Source of the DNA: RECO01 sp050485385
Lineage (GTDB): Bacteria; Pseudomonadota; Alphaproteobacteria; Geminicoccales; Geminicoccaceae
Assembly: GCA_050485385.1 (NCBI GenBank)
Contig: JBJHBG010000008.1
Location: forward strand, 1 to 60,488
Reading direction: 5' to 3'
DNA length: 60,488 nt
In this document: one piece after another, positions 53,840 through 60,488 of the stretch
How positions within the stretch are numbered: the first letter of the stretch is position 1
Layout: every line of letters begins with the position of its first letter
The notes under the pieces: generated by a model
The model's input: the letters and a program-made list of their open reading frames with translations, nothing else
Told to the model about the DNA's origin: nothing
The model's database searches: none
Program-made: the position numbers and the translations under genes

Positions 53840-54487
53840 ATGTCCGTCTTGGCGATGGTGCGATGGGCGATCCCCTTAGTGGCGCTGGTCGGGATTGCGG
53901 TCCCGGCGGCCGCCGCGGTCACGATCTTCGAAGCCCGACTGAGCGGCGGCGCCGAGGCGCCGCCCAACGAGTCGCCCGCCACCGGCCGCTCGCTGGTGAC
54001 GTTCGACACCGCCAACGATACCCTTCGCGTGCAGGCCGTGTGGTCCGGACTGACGTCGAACACCGTCGCCGCCCACATCCATGCGCCGACGGCGGAGCCG
54101 GGCACGGGCACCAGCGGCGTGGCGACGCAGGTTCCCTGGTTCCTCGGGTTCCCGCTCGGCGTGCAGGCCGGAACCTACGACCACACCTTCGACACGACCG
54201 ATGCCGCCACCTTCAATCCGGCCTTCGTCGTGGCCAGCGGCGGCACCGTGGAGCAGGCCGCAGCGGCGTTGTTCGCGCACCTGATGGACGGTCGGGCGTA
54301 CTTCAACCTCCACACCGCCGACTTCCCGGGGGGCGAGATACGCGGCTTCTACAGCATCGTACCGGTGCCTGCGGCGCTGCCGCTGCTCGCCTCGGCGCTG
54401 ATCGGGCTCGCCGTGCTCCGCAGACGGCGGCGCATCGGCAACGCCTGGGCGTCCGCCGGGAGACTCCGCCATGTGGCCACGACCTGA
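53840..54487 (+). CDS. CHRD-domain exported protein with VPLPA-type C-terminal sorting signal
   Basis: This is an exported protein of 215 residues with a signal peptide ('IPLVALVGIAVPAAA'). One CHRD domain follows: 'ARLSGGAEAPPNESPATGRS', 'NTVAAHIHAPTAEPGTGTSG' and 'AYFNLHTADFPGGEIRG'. Residues 174-198 form the sorting signal 'VPVPAALPLLASALIGLAVL' plus five Arg, normally recognised by an exosortase. Unusually, 17 further residues follow the arginines, and the stop lies 17 bases inside the next gene. ATG 53840 has GAGG upstream. It shares the sorting-signal type with the broken gene at 28295-28921. Confidence 0.85.
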   Translation: MSVLAMVRWAIPLVALVGIAVPAAAAVTIFEARLSGGAEAPPNESPATGRSLVTFDTANDTLRVQAVWSGLTSNTVAAHIHAPTAEPGTGTSGVATQVPWFLGFPLGVQAGTYDHTFDTTDAATFNPAFVVASGGTVEQAAAALFAHLMDGRAYFNLHTADFPGGEIRGFYSIVPVPAALPLLASALIGLAVLRRRRRIGNAWASAGRLRHVATT

Positions 54488-55520
54488 GCTTGCGGCGTTG
54501 CTCGGGATCGAGCATCCGATCCTGCTTGCGCCGATGGCCGGGCCGGGCACGCCGGCCTTGGCGGCAGCCGTGAGCAATGCCGGCGGGCTCGGCGCCCTCG
54601 GCTGCGGGACCAGCTCGCCCGCAGCGGTGCACGCGGCCGTGGCGGCGCTGCGGGGCGCCACCAACCGCCCGTTCAACCTCAACGTCTTCGTGCACCAAGT
54701 GCCGGAGCCGGTGCCCGCCACCGACGCGCACGCTCGTAGCCTCGTGGCACCCTTCTACGCCGAACTCGGCCTCGGCGAGCCGCCGGCGGTGAGCGAAGCC
54801 CCCTACCCGCCCCTCGACGCCGCGATGTTGGAGGTGCTGCTGGACGTGCGTCCGGCGGTGGTGAGCTTCCACTTCGGCGTGCCGGATGCAGCGGCGATCG
54901 ATGCCCTGCACGCTGCGGGCTGCACACTGCTCGCCTCCGCCACCACCGTGGGCGAGGCGAAGCTGCTGGAGGCGGCCGGGATCGACGCCATCGTCGCTCA
55001 GGGCTTCGAGGCCGGCGGCCATCGCGGCAGCTTCCACATCGTCGGCGAGGATACCGGCATCGGCACCATGGCGCTGGTGCCGCAGGTGGTCGATGCGGTG
55101 CGCGTGCCGGTGGTCGCTGCGGGCGGGATCATGGACGGCCGGGGGATCGCCGCCGCCTTCGCGCTGGGGGCGGCGGGCGTGCAGATGGGCACGGCCTTCC
55201 TCGCCTGTCCCGAGGCCGGCACGAACGATGCGCACCGCGAGGCGATTGCGAGGGGTGGCGAGACCCGACTCAGCCGCGCCTTCACCGGCCAAGCCTGCCG
55301 CATGGCGCGCAACCGCTACACCGACGCCCTCGCCGGCGAGGCCCTGCCGGCCTATCCGGCCATGATCGCCTTCAGCGACCCGCTCAAGAAGAGCGGCCAC
55401 GCCGATTTCGCCTACCACCTCTACGGCCAGGGCGCGGCCCTTGCCCGGCCCCTGCCGGCAGGTGAGCTGGTGGCGCGACTGGCGGCCGAGGCGGCACCGC
55501 TCCTGCCGCGCGGCCGATGA
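54471..55520 (+). CDS. Nitronate monooxygenase (2-nitropropane dioxygenase family)
   Basis: This FMN enzyme would oxidise toxic nitronates such as propionate-3-nitronate. It has 349 residues: 'GIEHPILLAPMAGPGTPALA', 'VSNAGGLGALGCG', 'FNLNVFVH' (the F-N-L-N-x-F block of class I enzymes), the FMN phosphate motif region 'AQGFEAGGHRGSFH' with the catalytic His, 'PVVAAGGIMDGRGIAAAFAL' and 'GVQMGTAFL'. ATG 54471 overlaps the CHRD gene's end. It is followed, with a four-base overlap, by a GNAT gene. Confidence 0.9.
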   Translation: MWPRPELAALLGIEHPILLAPMAGPGTPALAAAVSNAGGLGALGCGTSSPAAVHAAVAALRGATNRPFNLNVFVHQVPEPVPATDAHARSLVAPFYAELGLGEPPAVSEAPYPPLDAAMLEVLLDVRPAVVSFHFGVPDAAAIDALHAAGCTLLASATTVGEAKLLEAAGIDAIVAQGFEAGGHRGSFHIVGEDTGIGTMALVPQVVDAVRVPVVAAGGIMDGRGIAAAFALGAAGVQMGTAFLACPEAGTNDAHREAIARGGETRLSRAFTGQACRMARNRYTDALAGEALPAYPAMIAFSDPLKKSGHADFAYHLYGQGAALARPLPAGELVARLAAEAAPLLPRGR

Positions 55521-56059
55521 CCCTGCCTGCTCTTGCGGCGGCGGGCCTGGAGCTGGTCCCGCTCGCTTTGGCCGACGTGGAGGCGTTCCACCGGCTGCTC
55601 GTGCAGCCGGACGTGCGCCGCTATCTGATGGACGACCGTGCGATCGACCGCACGGCGGCCGGCGAGTTGGTCCGCGCCGGGCTGGCGCTGGCGCCGCGCG
55701 GTCTCGGCGCCTGGCGTATCGCGACGGGCGAAGCGCCGTGGGCGGGAGCGGTCGCGTTGCAGCCGGTGGCCGCCACGCCCGGCTACCGGCCGACGGTGCC
55801 GCCGGACGCCGTCGAGGTGCTGATCGTGCTGGACCCGCCCTGTTGGGGCCGCGGGATCGCCACACGGGCGGTGCGCGCGGTCGAGGCGCACGCCGCGGAC
55901 GTCGGCCTCACGGCGCTCCACGCCCTGATCGACGTGCCGAACCATCGCTCCCGGCGGCTGTTCGACCAGCTCGGCTACCGCGTGCTCGGCCGCGTTACCG
56001 GCGTCCGCCATGACCTCGACGTGCTGGCCCGCGCGCTCGGCGTCGGCACCGCTCAATAG
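55517..56059 (+). CDS. GNAT-family N-acetyltransferase
   Basis: This is a predicted acetyl-CoA-dependent acetyltransferase of 180 residues. It has an RimJ/RimL-like layout: 'LELVPLALADVEAFHRLLV' at the start, the acetyl-CoA loop region 'LDPPCWGRGIATRAVRAVEA' (R/Q-x-x-G-x-G/A) and 'ALIDVPNHRSRRLFDQLGYR' at the C terminus. ATG 55517 overlaps the upstream TGA as ATGA. Its stop overlaps that of the convergent ftsK by seven bases. The acceptor substrate is unknown. Confidence 0.86.
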   Translation: MTLPALAAAGLELVPLALADVEAFHRLLVQPDVRRYLMDDRAIDRTAAGELVRAGLALAPRGLGAWRIATGEAPWAGAVALQPVAATPGYRPTVPPDAVEVLIVLDPPCWGRGIATRAVRAVEAHAADVGLTALHALIDVPNHRSRRLFDQLGYRVLGRVTGVRHDLDVLARALGVGTAQ

Positions 56060-58557
56060 GCCTCGTCCGTCTCCTCGCGACCCACCAGGATCTGGCGGCG
56101 GCCGACATGGTCGGCGGCCGAGACGTAGCCGTCCTCCTCCATACGCTCGATGAGCCGGGCGGCGGTGTTGTAGCCGATCCGCATCTTGCGCTGGAGGAAG
56201 CTCGTGGTGGCGCGCTGCTCCTCGGCGACGATGCGCAGGGCTTCGTGGTACTGGGCGTCCTCGTTCTCGCCCGTCTCGATGTTGGAGGCGAAGAGGTCGC
56301 CCGTCCCGGCGAAGGCGGCGGACGTCGACGGCGCGCCCGTCGAGCTCGGCTCCTCGGAGGTCACGTCGTGCAGATAGTCGGGCGTGCCCTGGGCCTTCAG
56401 GTGGTTCACTACCCGCTCCACCTCGGCGTCGGTGACCAGAGGTCCATGCACACGGCGCGGCGGCTCACCGGAGTTGACGAACAGCATGTCGCCCTGCCCC
56501 AGCAACTGTTCGGCGCCGGCCTCGCCGAGGATCGTGCGGCTGTCGATCTTGGAGCTGACGCGGAAGCTGATGCGGCAGGGCAGGTTGGCCTTGATCACGC
56601 CCGTCAGCACGTCGACCGAGGGCCGCTGCGTGGCGACGATCAGGTGGATACCGGCGGCCCGTGCCTTCTGCGAGAGACGCTGGATCTGCGCTTCCACCTC
56701 CTTGCCGGCGGTGAGCATGAGGTCGGCCACCTCGTCGACGATGACGACGATCTGCGGCAGGGGCGTGGTGTCGATCGGCTGCTCCTCGAACTGCGGCAGG
56801 CCGCTGGTCGGGTCGTAGCCCACCTGCACGCGACGGGTCAGTTCCTCGCCCGCCTCCCGCGCCTCCCGCAGGCGGCGGTTGTAGGCGTGGACGTCGCGCA
56901 CGCCGAGGTGCGACATCAACCGATAGCGGTGATCCATCTGCCGCACGGCCCACTTCAGCGCGATCACCGCCTTGGCGGGCTCGGTCACCACCGGCGACAG
57001 CAGGTGCGGGATGCCGTCGTAGACCGAAAGCTCGATCACCTTGGGATCGATCATGATCAGCCGCACTTCCTCCGGCGTGTGCCGGTAGAGTAGCGACAGG
57101 ATCATGGCGTTGATGGCGACCGACTTGCCGGAGCCCGTGGTGCCGGCGATCAGCAGATGCGGCATGCGGGCGAGGTCCGCCACCACCGCCTCGCCCGAGA
57201 TGTCCTTGCCGAGGCACAAGGGCAGCCGCAACTTCGGCCCCTGCATGGCCTCGGTGCCCATGATCTCCTTGAGATAGACCGTCTCGCGCACCGGGTTCGG
57301 TAGCTCGACGCCGATCACGCTGCGGCCGCGGACGACGGCGACGCGCACCGAAACCGCCGACAACGAACGGGCGATGTCCTCGGACAGGTTGATGACGCGG
57401 GCGGCGCGGGTACCGGGCTGCGGGTCCAGTTCGTAGAGCGTGACGACGGGGCCGGCCTTGGCGTCGATGATCGCGCCGCGCACGCCGAAGTCGTCGAGCA
57501 CCTTCTCCAACTCGCGGCTGGTCTCGTCGAGATGCTCCGGGTCGAGTTCGGTGGCGCGGCCGTGCTTCACGGCCCCCAGGAGCCCGAGACCCGGCAGATC
57601 GAAGCCGGTCTCGGTGCGTTGGCCGACCGCCGTCTTGCGGTCGAAGGTGGGGGCTGGCGTCGGCGCCACCGGCACCTCGGTGGCGAAGCGGGGCAAGGAC
57701 CGCTCGACCGCCGCTTCCGGCCGGTCCTCCGGCTCCTCGAAGCGTGGCTCCAGCACGACTGGATCCGCCTCGTCGTCGGACTGCCGCAGGCCGGCGATCA
57801 ACCGGCCGCTGCGATCGACCACGTCGGCGTCCTGGGTGGCGAGGCGCGGCCGGCCGGCCACCGGGTGGTCGGGTCGGCGGCGGGTAGCGAAGGCCTGAAC
57901 GGCCAGGGCCTGCGCCGAGCCCCAGGCGCGTCGACCGCGCCGCTCCACCTCGACACCGGTCCAGCGCGCCGCCCGGGCGCCGTAGCGGCTGAGAAGCCCG
58001 CCGATCCGAAGCCCCTCCATCGGCCGGATCGCCAGAGCCGTGAGGGTGGTCGCAATGGCTACTACTAGCGCGCCAAGGGCGTAGAGATCGTCGCCGACGG
58101 AGAGGGCCAACCGGCTCCACAACTCGTAGCCGACCAGTCCGCCGGGCAGCCCGCCCTCGACCCAGCCGGCGAGGCTGGCTCGATCCGCCAGGGCCGCCGG
58201 TACGGCCAGGAGAGCGAGCGGTAGGGTCGTGAGGGGTACGATCGGGCGCGGATGAGGTGCAAGCAGGACGATGCGGAGGCCCCACGCCGCCACGACCAGC
58301 GGCACGAGCCACGCCGCCAGCCCGAAGCCCTGGAACAGCACGTCGCTCCACGCGGCACCGCTGTAGCCCATCAGGTTGCGCACCGGCGCCCCGGTCGCCT
58401 GATTCCAGCTCGGATCGCCGGAATGGTGCGAGACGAGGGCCAGCGCGATGGCGCCGGCGAAGGCCATCACCACGAGACCCAGCGCGCGGACGAGGCTGCG
58501 GCCGAGGGCGGCGACCATGCCGTCGCTGAGGATCGGAGTGTCGTAGCGGCTGGCCAT
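56053..58557 (-). CDS. ftsK: DNA translocase FtsK
   Basis: This is a septum-located DNA pump coordinating chromosome dimer resolution with division, 834 residues. The N terminus has about four membrane helices (1-190). A linker to about 340 is rich in Pro, Glu and Arg. The motor domain has 'LGLLGAVKHG', Walker A 'LIAGTTGSGKSVAINAMILS', 'LIMIDPKVIELSVYDGIPHL', Walker B 'IVVIVDEVADLMLTAGKEVE' and 'ATQRPSVDVLTGVIKANLP'. The gamma domain at the C terminus ('SFLQRKMRIGYNTAARLIER') would read KOPS sites. ATG 58557 fits the first helix. It follows dapC after 23 bases. Confidence 0.96.
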   Translation of the reverse strand: MASRYDTPILSDGMVAALGRSLVRALGLVVMAFAGAIALALVSHHSGDPSWNQATGAPVRNLMGYSGAAWSDVLFQGFGLAAWLVPLVVAAWGLRIVLLAPHPRPIVPLTTLPLALLAVPAALADRASLAGWVEGGLPGGLVGYELWSRLALSVGDDLYALGALVVAIATTLTALAIRPMEGLRIGGLLSRYGARAARWTGVEVERRGRRAWGSAQALAVQAFATRRRPDHPVAGRPRLATQDADVVDRSGRLIAGLRQSDDEADPVVLEPRFEEPEDRPEAAVERSLPRFATEVPVAPTPAPTFDRKTAVGQRTETGFDLPGLGLLGAVKHGRATELDPEHLDETSRELEKVLDDFGVRGAIIDAKAGPVVTLYELDPQPGTRAARVINLSEDIARSLSAVSVRVAVVRGRSVIGVELPNPVRETVYLKEIMGTEAMQGPKLRLPLCLGKDISGEAVVADLARMPHLLIAGTTGSGKSVAINAMILSLLYRHTPEEVRLIMIDPKVIELSVYDGIPHLLSPVVTEPAKAVIALKWAVRQMDHRYRLMSHLGVRDVHAYNRRLREAREAGEELTRRVQVGYDPTSGLPQFEEQPIDTTPLPQIVVIVDEVADLMLTAGKEVEAQIQRLSQKARAAGIHLIVATQRPSVDVLTGVIKANLPCRISFRVSSKIDSRTILGEAGAEQLLGQGDMLFVNSGEPPRRVHGPLVTDAEVERVVNHLKAQGTPDYLHDVTSEEPSSTGAPSTSAAFAGTGDLFASNIETGENEDAQYHEALRIVAEEQRATTSFLQRKMRIGYNTAARLIERMEEDGYVSAADHVGRRQILVGREETDEAY

Positions 58558-58580
58558 CGGTGGCGTACTCCTCGGGCGGA

Positions 58581-59765
58581 TCAGCGGGCGGAACCGAGAT
58601 GGGGGATGGCGGCCTCGAGCGCTGTCGTCGTGGTCTCGAGGTCGTGGACGAGGGCGATGCGGACGTAGCGGTCGCCGGGCGTCGCTCCCGTCGCGTCGGC
58701 CATCGCCAGATAGCGACCGGGCACGACGCGGCTGCCGGTGGCGGCGTAGACCCGCGCCGCCGCCGCCTCGCCGTCGCCCACGTCCAGCCACAAGAAGAAG
58801 CCGCCCGCCGGCCGGAATGCGCCGAAGCGTCCGTCCAACAGCGCGAGCGCCCGGTCGAGTTTGGTCGTGTACGCGGCCCGGATCGCCTCGACGTGGACCT
58901 CGTCCTGCCAAAGTGCGGTCGCGACCGCCTGGATCGGCAAGGGTACCGTGGCCGCACCGTAGCGCCGGACCTTCAAGGTGGCGGCGACCAGCGCCGGATC
59001 GCCGGCCATGAAGCCGACGCGCAGCCCTGCCGCGTTCGACCGCTTGGAGAGCGAGTTGAAGGTGACGAGCCCCTCGAAACTACCGCTGGCCGCCGCCGCC
59101 TGAAGCGCACCGGGCGGCGGGCTCGCGTGGTAGATCTCGGAGTAGCACTCGTCGGCGACGAGGACGAAACCGTGGCGGCGGGCAAGCGCCAGGGCCTTCG
59201 TCCAGTAGGCGAGATCGGCGACCGTCCCTTGCGGGTTGGCGGGCGAGCAGAGGTAGCAGAGCTGGGTGCGGGCGAGCACCTCTGTCGGGATGGCATCGAG
59301 GTCGGGCAGGAAGCCGTTGGCGGCCGTCGCCGGCAGCGGTACGGGCTCGGCTCCGGCCATCACCGCCCCACCGAGATAGACCTGATAGAGCGGGTTCGGC
59401 ATCAGCACGGCGGGCGTTGGACCCGGCCGCTCGACGTCCACCACCACACTGGCGAACAAATGCAGCGCCTCCTTGGTGCCTGCCACCGGCAGCACCTGTC
59501 GATCGGCGTCGAGCACCACGCCGAAGCGCCGGGCGATCCAGCGGACGATGGCCTCGCGCAAGGCGGGCGTTCCGGCCGGCGGCGGATAGCTCCGCCAGCC
59601 GGCCGCATGCTCGGTCAGCAGGCCGGGTAGCCAGTCCGGCGGCGCGCCCTTCGGATCGCCGACGCCGAGATCGGCGCCCTCGCCGCCGGGGGCCACGTCC
59701 TTCAAGAGGGTGGCGAGCCGCGCGAACGCGAACTCCTCCAGCCTGTCGATGCAGGGGTTGCCCAT
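58581..59765 (-). CDS. dapC: Class I/II PLP aminotransferase, probable N-succinyldiaminopimelate aminotransferase
   Basis: This PLP enzyme probably works in lysine/diaminopimelate synthesis. It has 394 residues from ATG 59765 (GTG 59795 is an in-frame alternative). 'LGVGDPKGAPPDWL', 'GWRSYPPPAGTPALREAIVR' and 'CSPANPQGTVADLAYW' are family blocks, and 'VADECYSEIY' and 'FNSLSKRSNAAGLRVGF' carry the PLP Asp and Lys. The order dapC-ftsK on one strand is common in alphaproteobacteria, which supports DapC over other aminotransferases, but substrate assignment remains inferred. Confidence 0.85.
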   Translation of the reverse strand: MGNPCIDRLEEFAFARLATLLKDVAPGGEGADLGVGDPKGAPPDWLPGLLTEHAAGWRSYPPPAGTPALREAIVRWIARRFGVVLDADRQVLPVAGTKEALHLFASVVVDVERPGPTPAVLMPNPLYQVYLGGAVMAGAEPVPLPATAANGFLPDLDAIPTEVLARTQLCYLCSPANPQGTVADLAYWTKALALARRHGFVLVADECYSEIYHASPPPGALQAAAASGSFEGLVTFNSLSKRSNAAGLRVGFMAGDPALVAATLKVRRYGAATVPLPIQAVATALWQDEVHVEAIRAAYTTKLDRALALLDGRFGAFRPAGGFFLWLDVGDGEAAAARVYAATGSRVVPGRYLAMADATGATPGDRYVRIALVHDLETTTTALEAAIPHLGSAR

Positions 59766-59981
59766 CGTCGTCCCGAAGCGGTGCCGAACTGCCACACCAT
59801 CTTAAGCGCGGCCGCCAAGCTCCTTCAACCACGGACCTTTCAGGTGACGACAAATGCCGTGCCAACTGTGCCGATCCGGCAACGGTTCGCTTCGACCGCG
59901 ACGTTCGCCCCGCTTGCCGGGTGGGTCCCGGCACGGTCATCGTCACCGCCAGCCGGTTGACCGCCGCACCGAACGCCCGCG

Positions 59982-60467
59982 ATGCCCCTGATCCTGACCG
60001 ATCTGGAGCCCCTCGGCGAGGCCGAACGCCGCCTGCTCGCCGGCCTCGACGACGGCCGTTTCGACCGTCTCCGCACCGACCTGCTGCGCCTGCTGCTGCT
60101 CGGCGGCAAACTCGTGCTCGACGGCATCGGGACCGCCCGACGGGACGAAGTCGCCCGGGACGTCGACCGCCTGGACGTTGCGGGCGGTGTGCTGCTGCGC
60201 GGCGGGCGCATCCGTGGGTTGATGAGGCTCGCGGGTGCGCGTGTCGGCGCCGACGTGGACCTCACCGGCACCGTGCTGGAGCGACCCGAGGGCGCGGCAC
60301 TCGCCGCCGAAGGTCTCCTCAGCCGCGGCGACGTGCTGTTGCGGGCGGCGCAGGTGACGGGCGAGATCAGCCTCGTCGGCGCGCGGATCAGCGGCGACGT
60401 CGACCTCGGCGCCGGGTGTGTCGCGGCTCTGAACCGCGCCGGGTTTGCCGGAGGCTCCAACCCTTGA
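59982..60467 (+). CDS. Pentapeptide-like repeat protein, short
   Basis: This is a 161-residue protein with no membrane helix. After a leucine-rich N-terminal part ('RTDLLRLLLLGGKLVLDGIG') come repeats of the type seen in membrane-associated pentapeptide-like proteins: 'GGVLLRGGRIRGLMRLAGAR', 'GADVDLTGTVLERPEGAALA' and 'AAQVTGEISLVGARISGDVD'. The repeats stop abruptly, and the last dozen residues ('ALNRAGFAGGSNP') do not fit the pattern, so a frameshift or truncation is possible. ATG 59982 is a plausible start without a strong ribosome site. Relatives are usually much longer. Confidence 0.6.
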   Translation: MPLILTDLEPLGEAERRLLAGLDDGRFDRLRTDLLRLLLLGGKLVLDGIGTARRDEVARDVDRLDVAGGVLLRGGRIRGLMRLAGARVGADVDLTGTVLERPEGAALAAEGLLSRGDVLLRAAQVTGEISLVGARISGDVDLGAGCVAALNRAGFAGGSNP

Positions 60468-60479
60468 GAGGATGGAGCG

Positions 60480-60488
60480 ATGACGAGG
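60480..60488 (+). CDS. Start of a further gene cut by the right edge
   Basis: ATG 60480 follows a good GGAG site and gives only three codons (Met-Thr-Arg) before the window ends. It begins 12 bases after the pentapeptide-like gene, on the same strand. Nothing can be said of its product. Confidence 0.4.

Overview
The window is a compact, high-GC (by eye close to 70%) bacterial chromosome segment. It looks like an alphaproteobacterium of the Rhodospirillales/Geminicoccales type. The pointers are inference from gene content and order: a DUF1127 protein, yajC-secD-secF-Mth938 with a divergent DUF815 ATPase, ccmABC next to acnA, dapC next to ftsK, Liv-type ABC genes interleaved with CoA ligases, and VPLPA-type C-terminal sorting signals. 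I saw no tRNA, rRNA, insertion sequence, phage or CRISPR array. No gene-free stretch exceeds 300 bases; the largest are 49929-50221, 17558-17821, 34806-35065 and 28922-29174, all between divergent genes.

0-12 kb is signalling. A multi-PAS hybrid histidine kinase (cut by the left edge), a GGDEF/EAL protein and a lone receiver protein face right. Then a leftward run holds DUF1127, a PhzF-like isomerase, PepSY protein, PhoP-like regulator, PhoQ-like kinase and glutathione reductase. A MocR-type PLP-binding regulator is divergent from the DUF1127/phzF end across a very short, operator-rich intergenic region.

12-26 kb is an uptake-and-activation cluster: an acyl-CoA synthetase, LivG/H/M-type ABC components, then LivK-type binding protein, LivF-type ATPase and a PaaK-like CoA ligase. 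Together they would import an organic (probably aromatic or branched) acid or related compound and convert it to a CoA thioester. The cluster is split by about 5.5 kb holding an AadA-like nucleotidyltransferase, a sodium:solute symporter with a one-helix partner, a UspA protein, an ankyrin lipoprotein and a membrane protein.

26-33 kb carries cytochrome c biogenesis genes ccmA, ccmB and ccmC, separated by an MFS transporter and a sorting-signal protein broken by an in-frame amber codon, followed by aconitase acnA. 33-40 kb has a chemotaxis receptor, a small exported protein, and the Sec accessory block (Mth938-domain gene, secF, secD, yajC) with a DUF815 ATPase divergent from it. 40-46 kb has a PAS protein with an unassigned C-terminal half, a C45-type acyltransferase, an OmpR/EnvZ-like pair behind GTTAC direct repeats, a PuuE-like polysaccharide-deacetylase-fold protein and an uncharacterised PCGECRR protein.

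46-50 kb is a tightly coupled leftward operon pxpB-pxpC-pxpA-rraA-like for ATP-dependent 5-oxoproline opening plus an aldolase/decarboxylase-like enzyme. 50-54.5 kb holds a 1169-residue beta-helix/RTX protein with three near-identical 240-bp repeats and a CHRD-domain protein with a VPLPA-like C terminus. The right end has a nitronate monooxygenase, a GNAT acetyltransferase, ftsK, dapC, a pentapeptide-like repeat protein and the first three codons of another gene.
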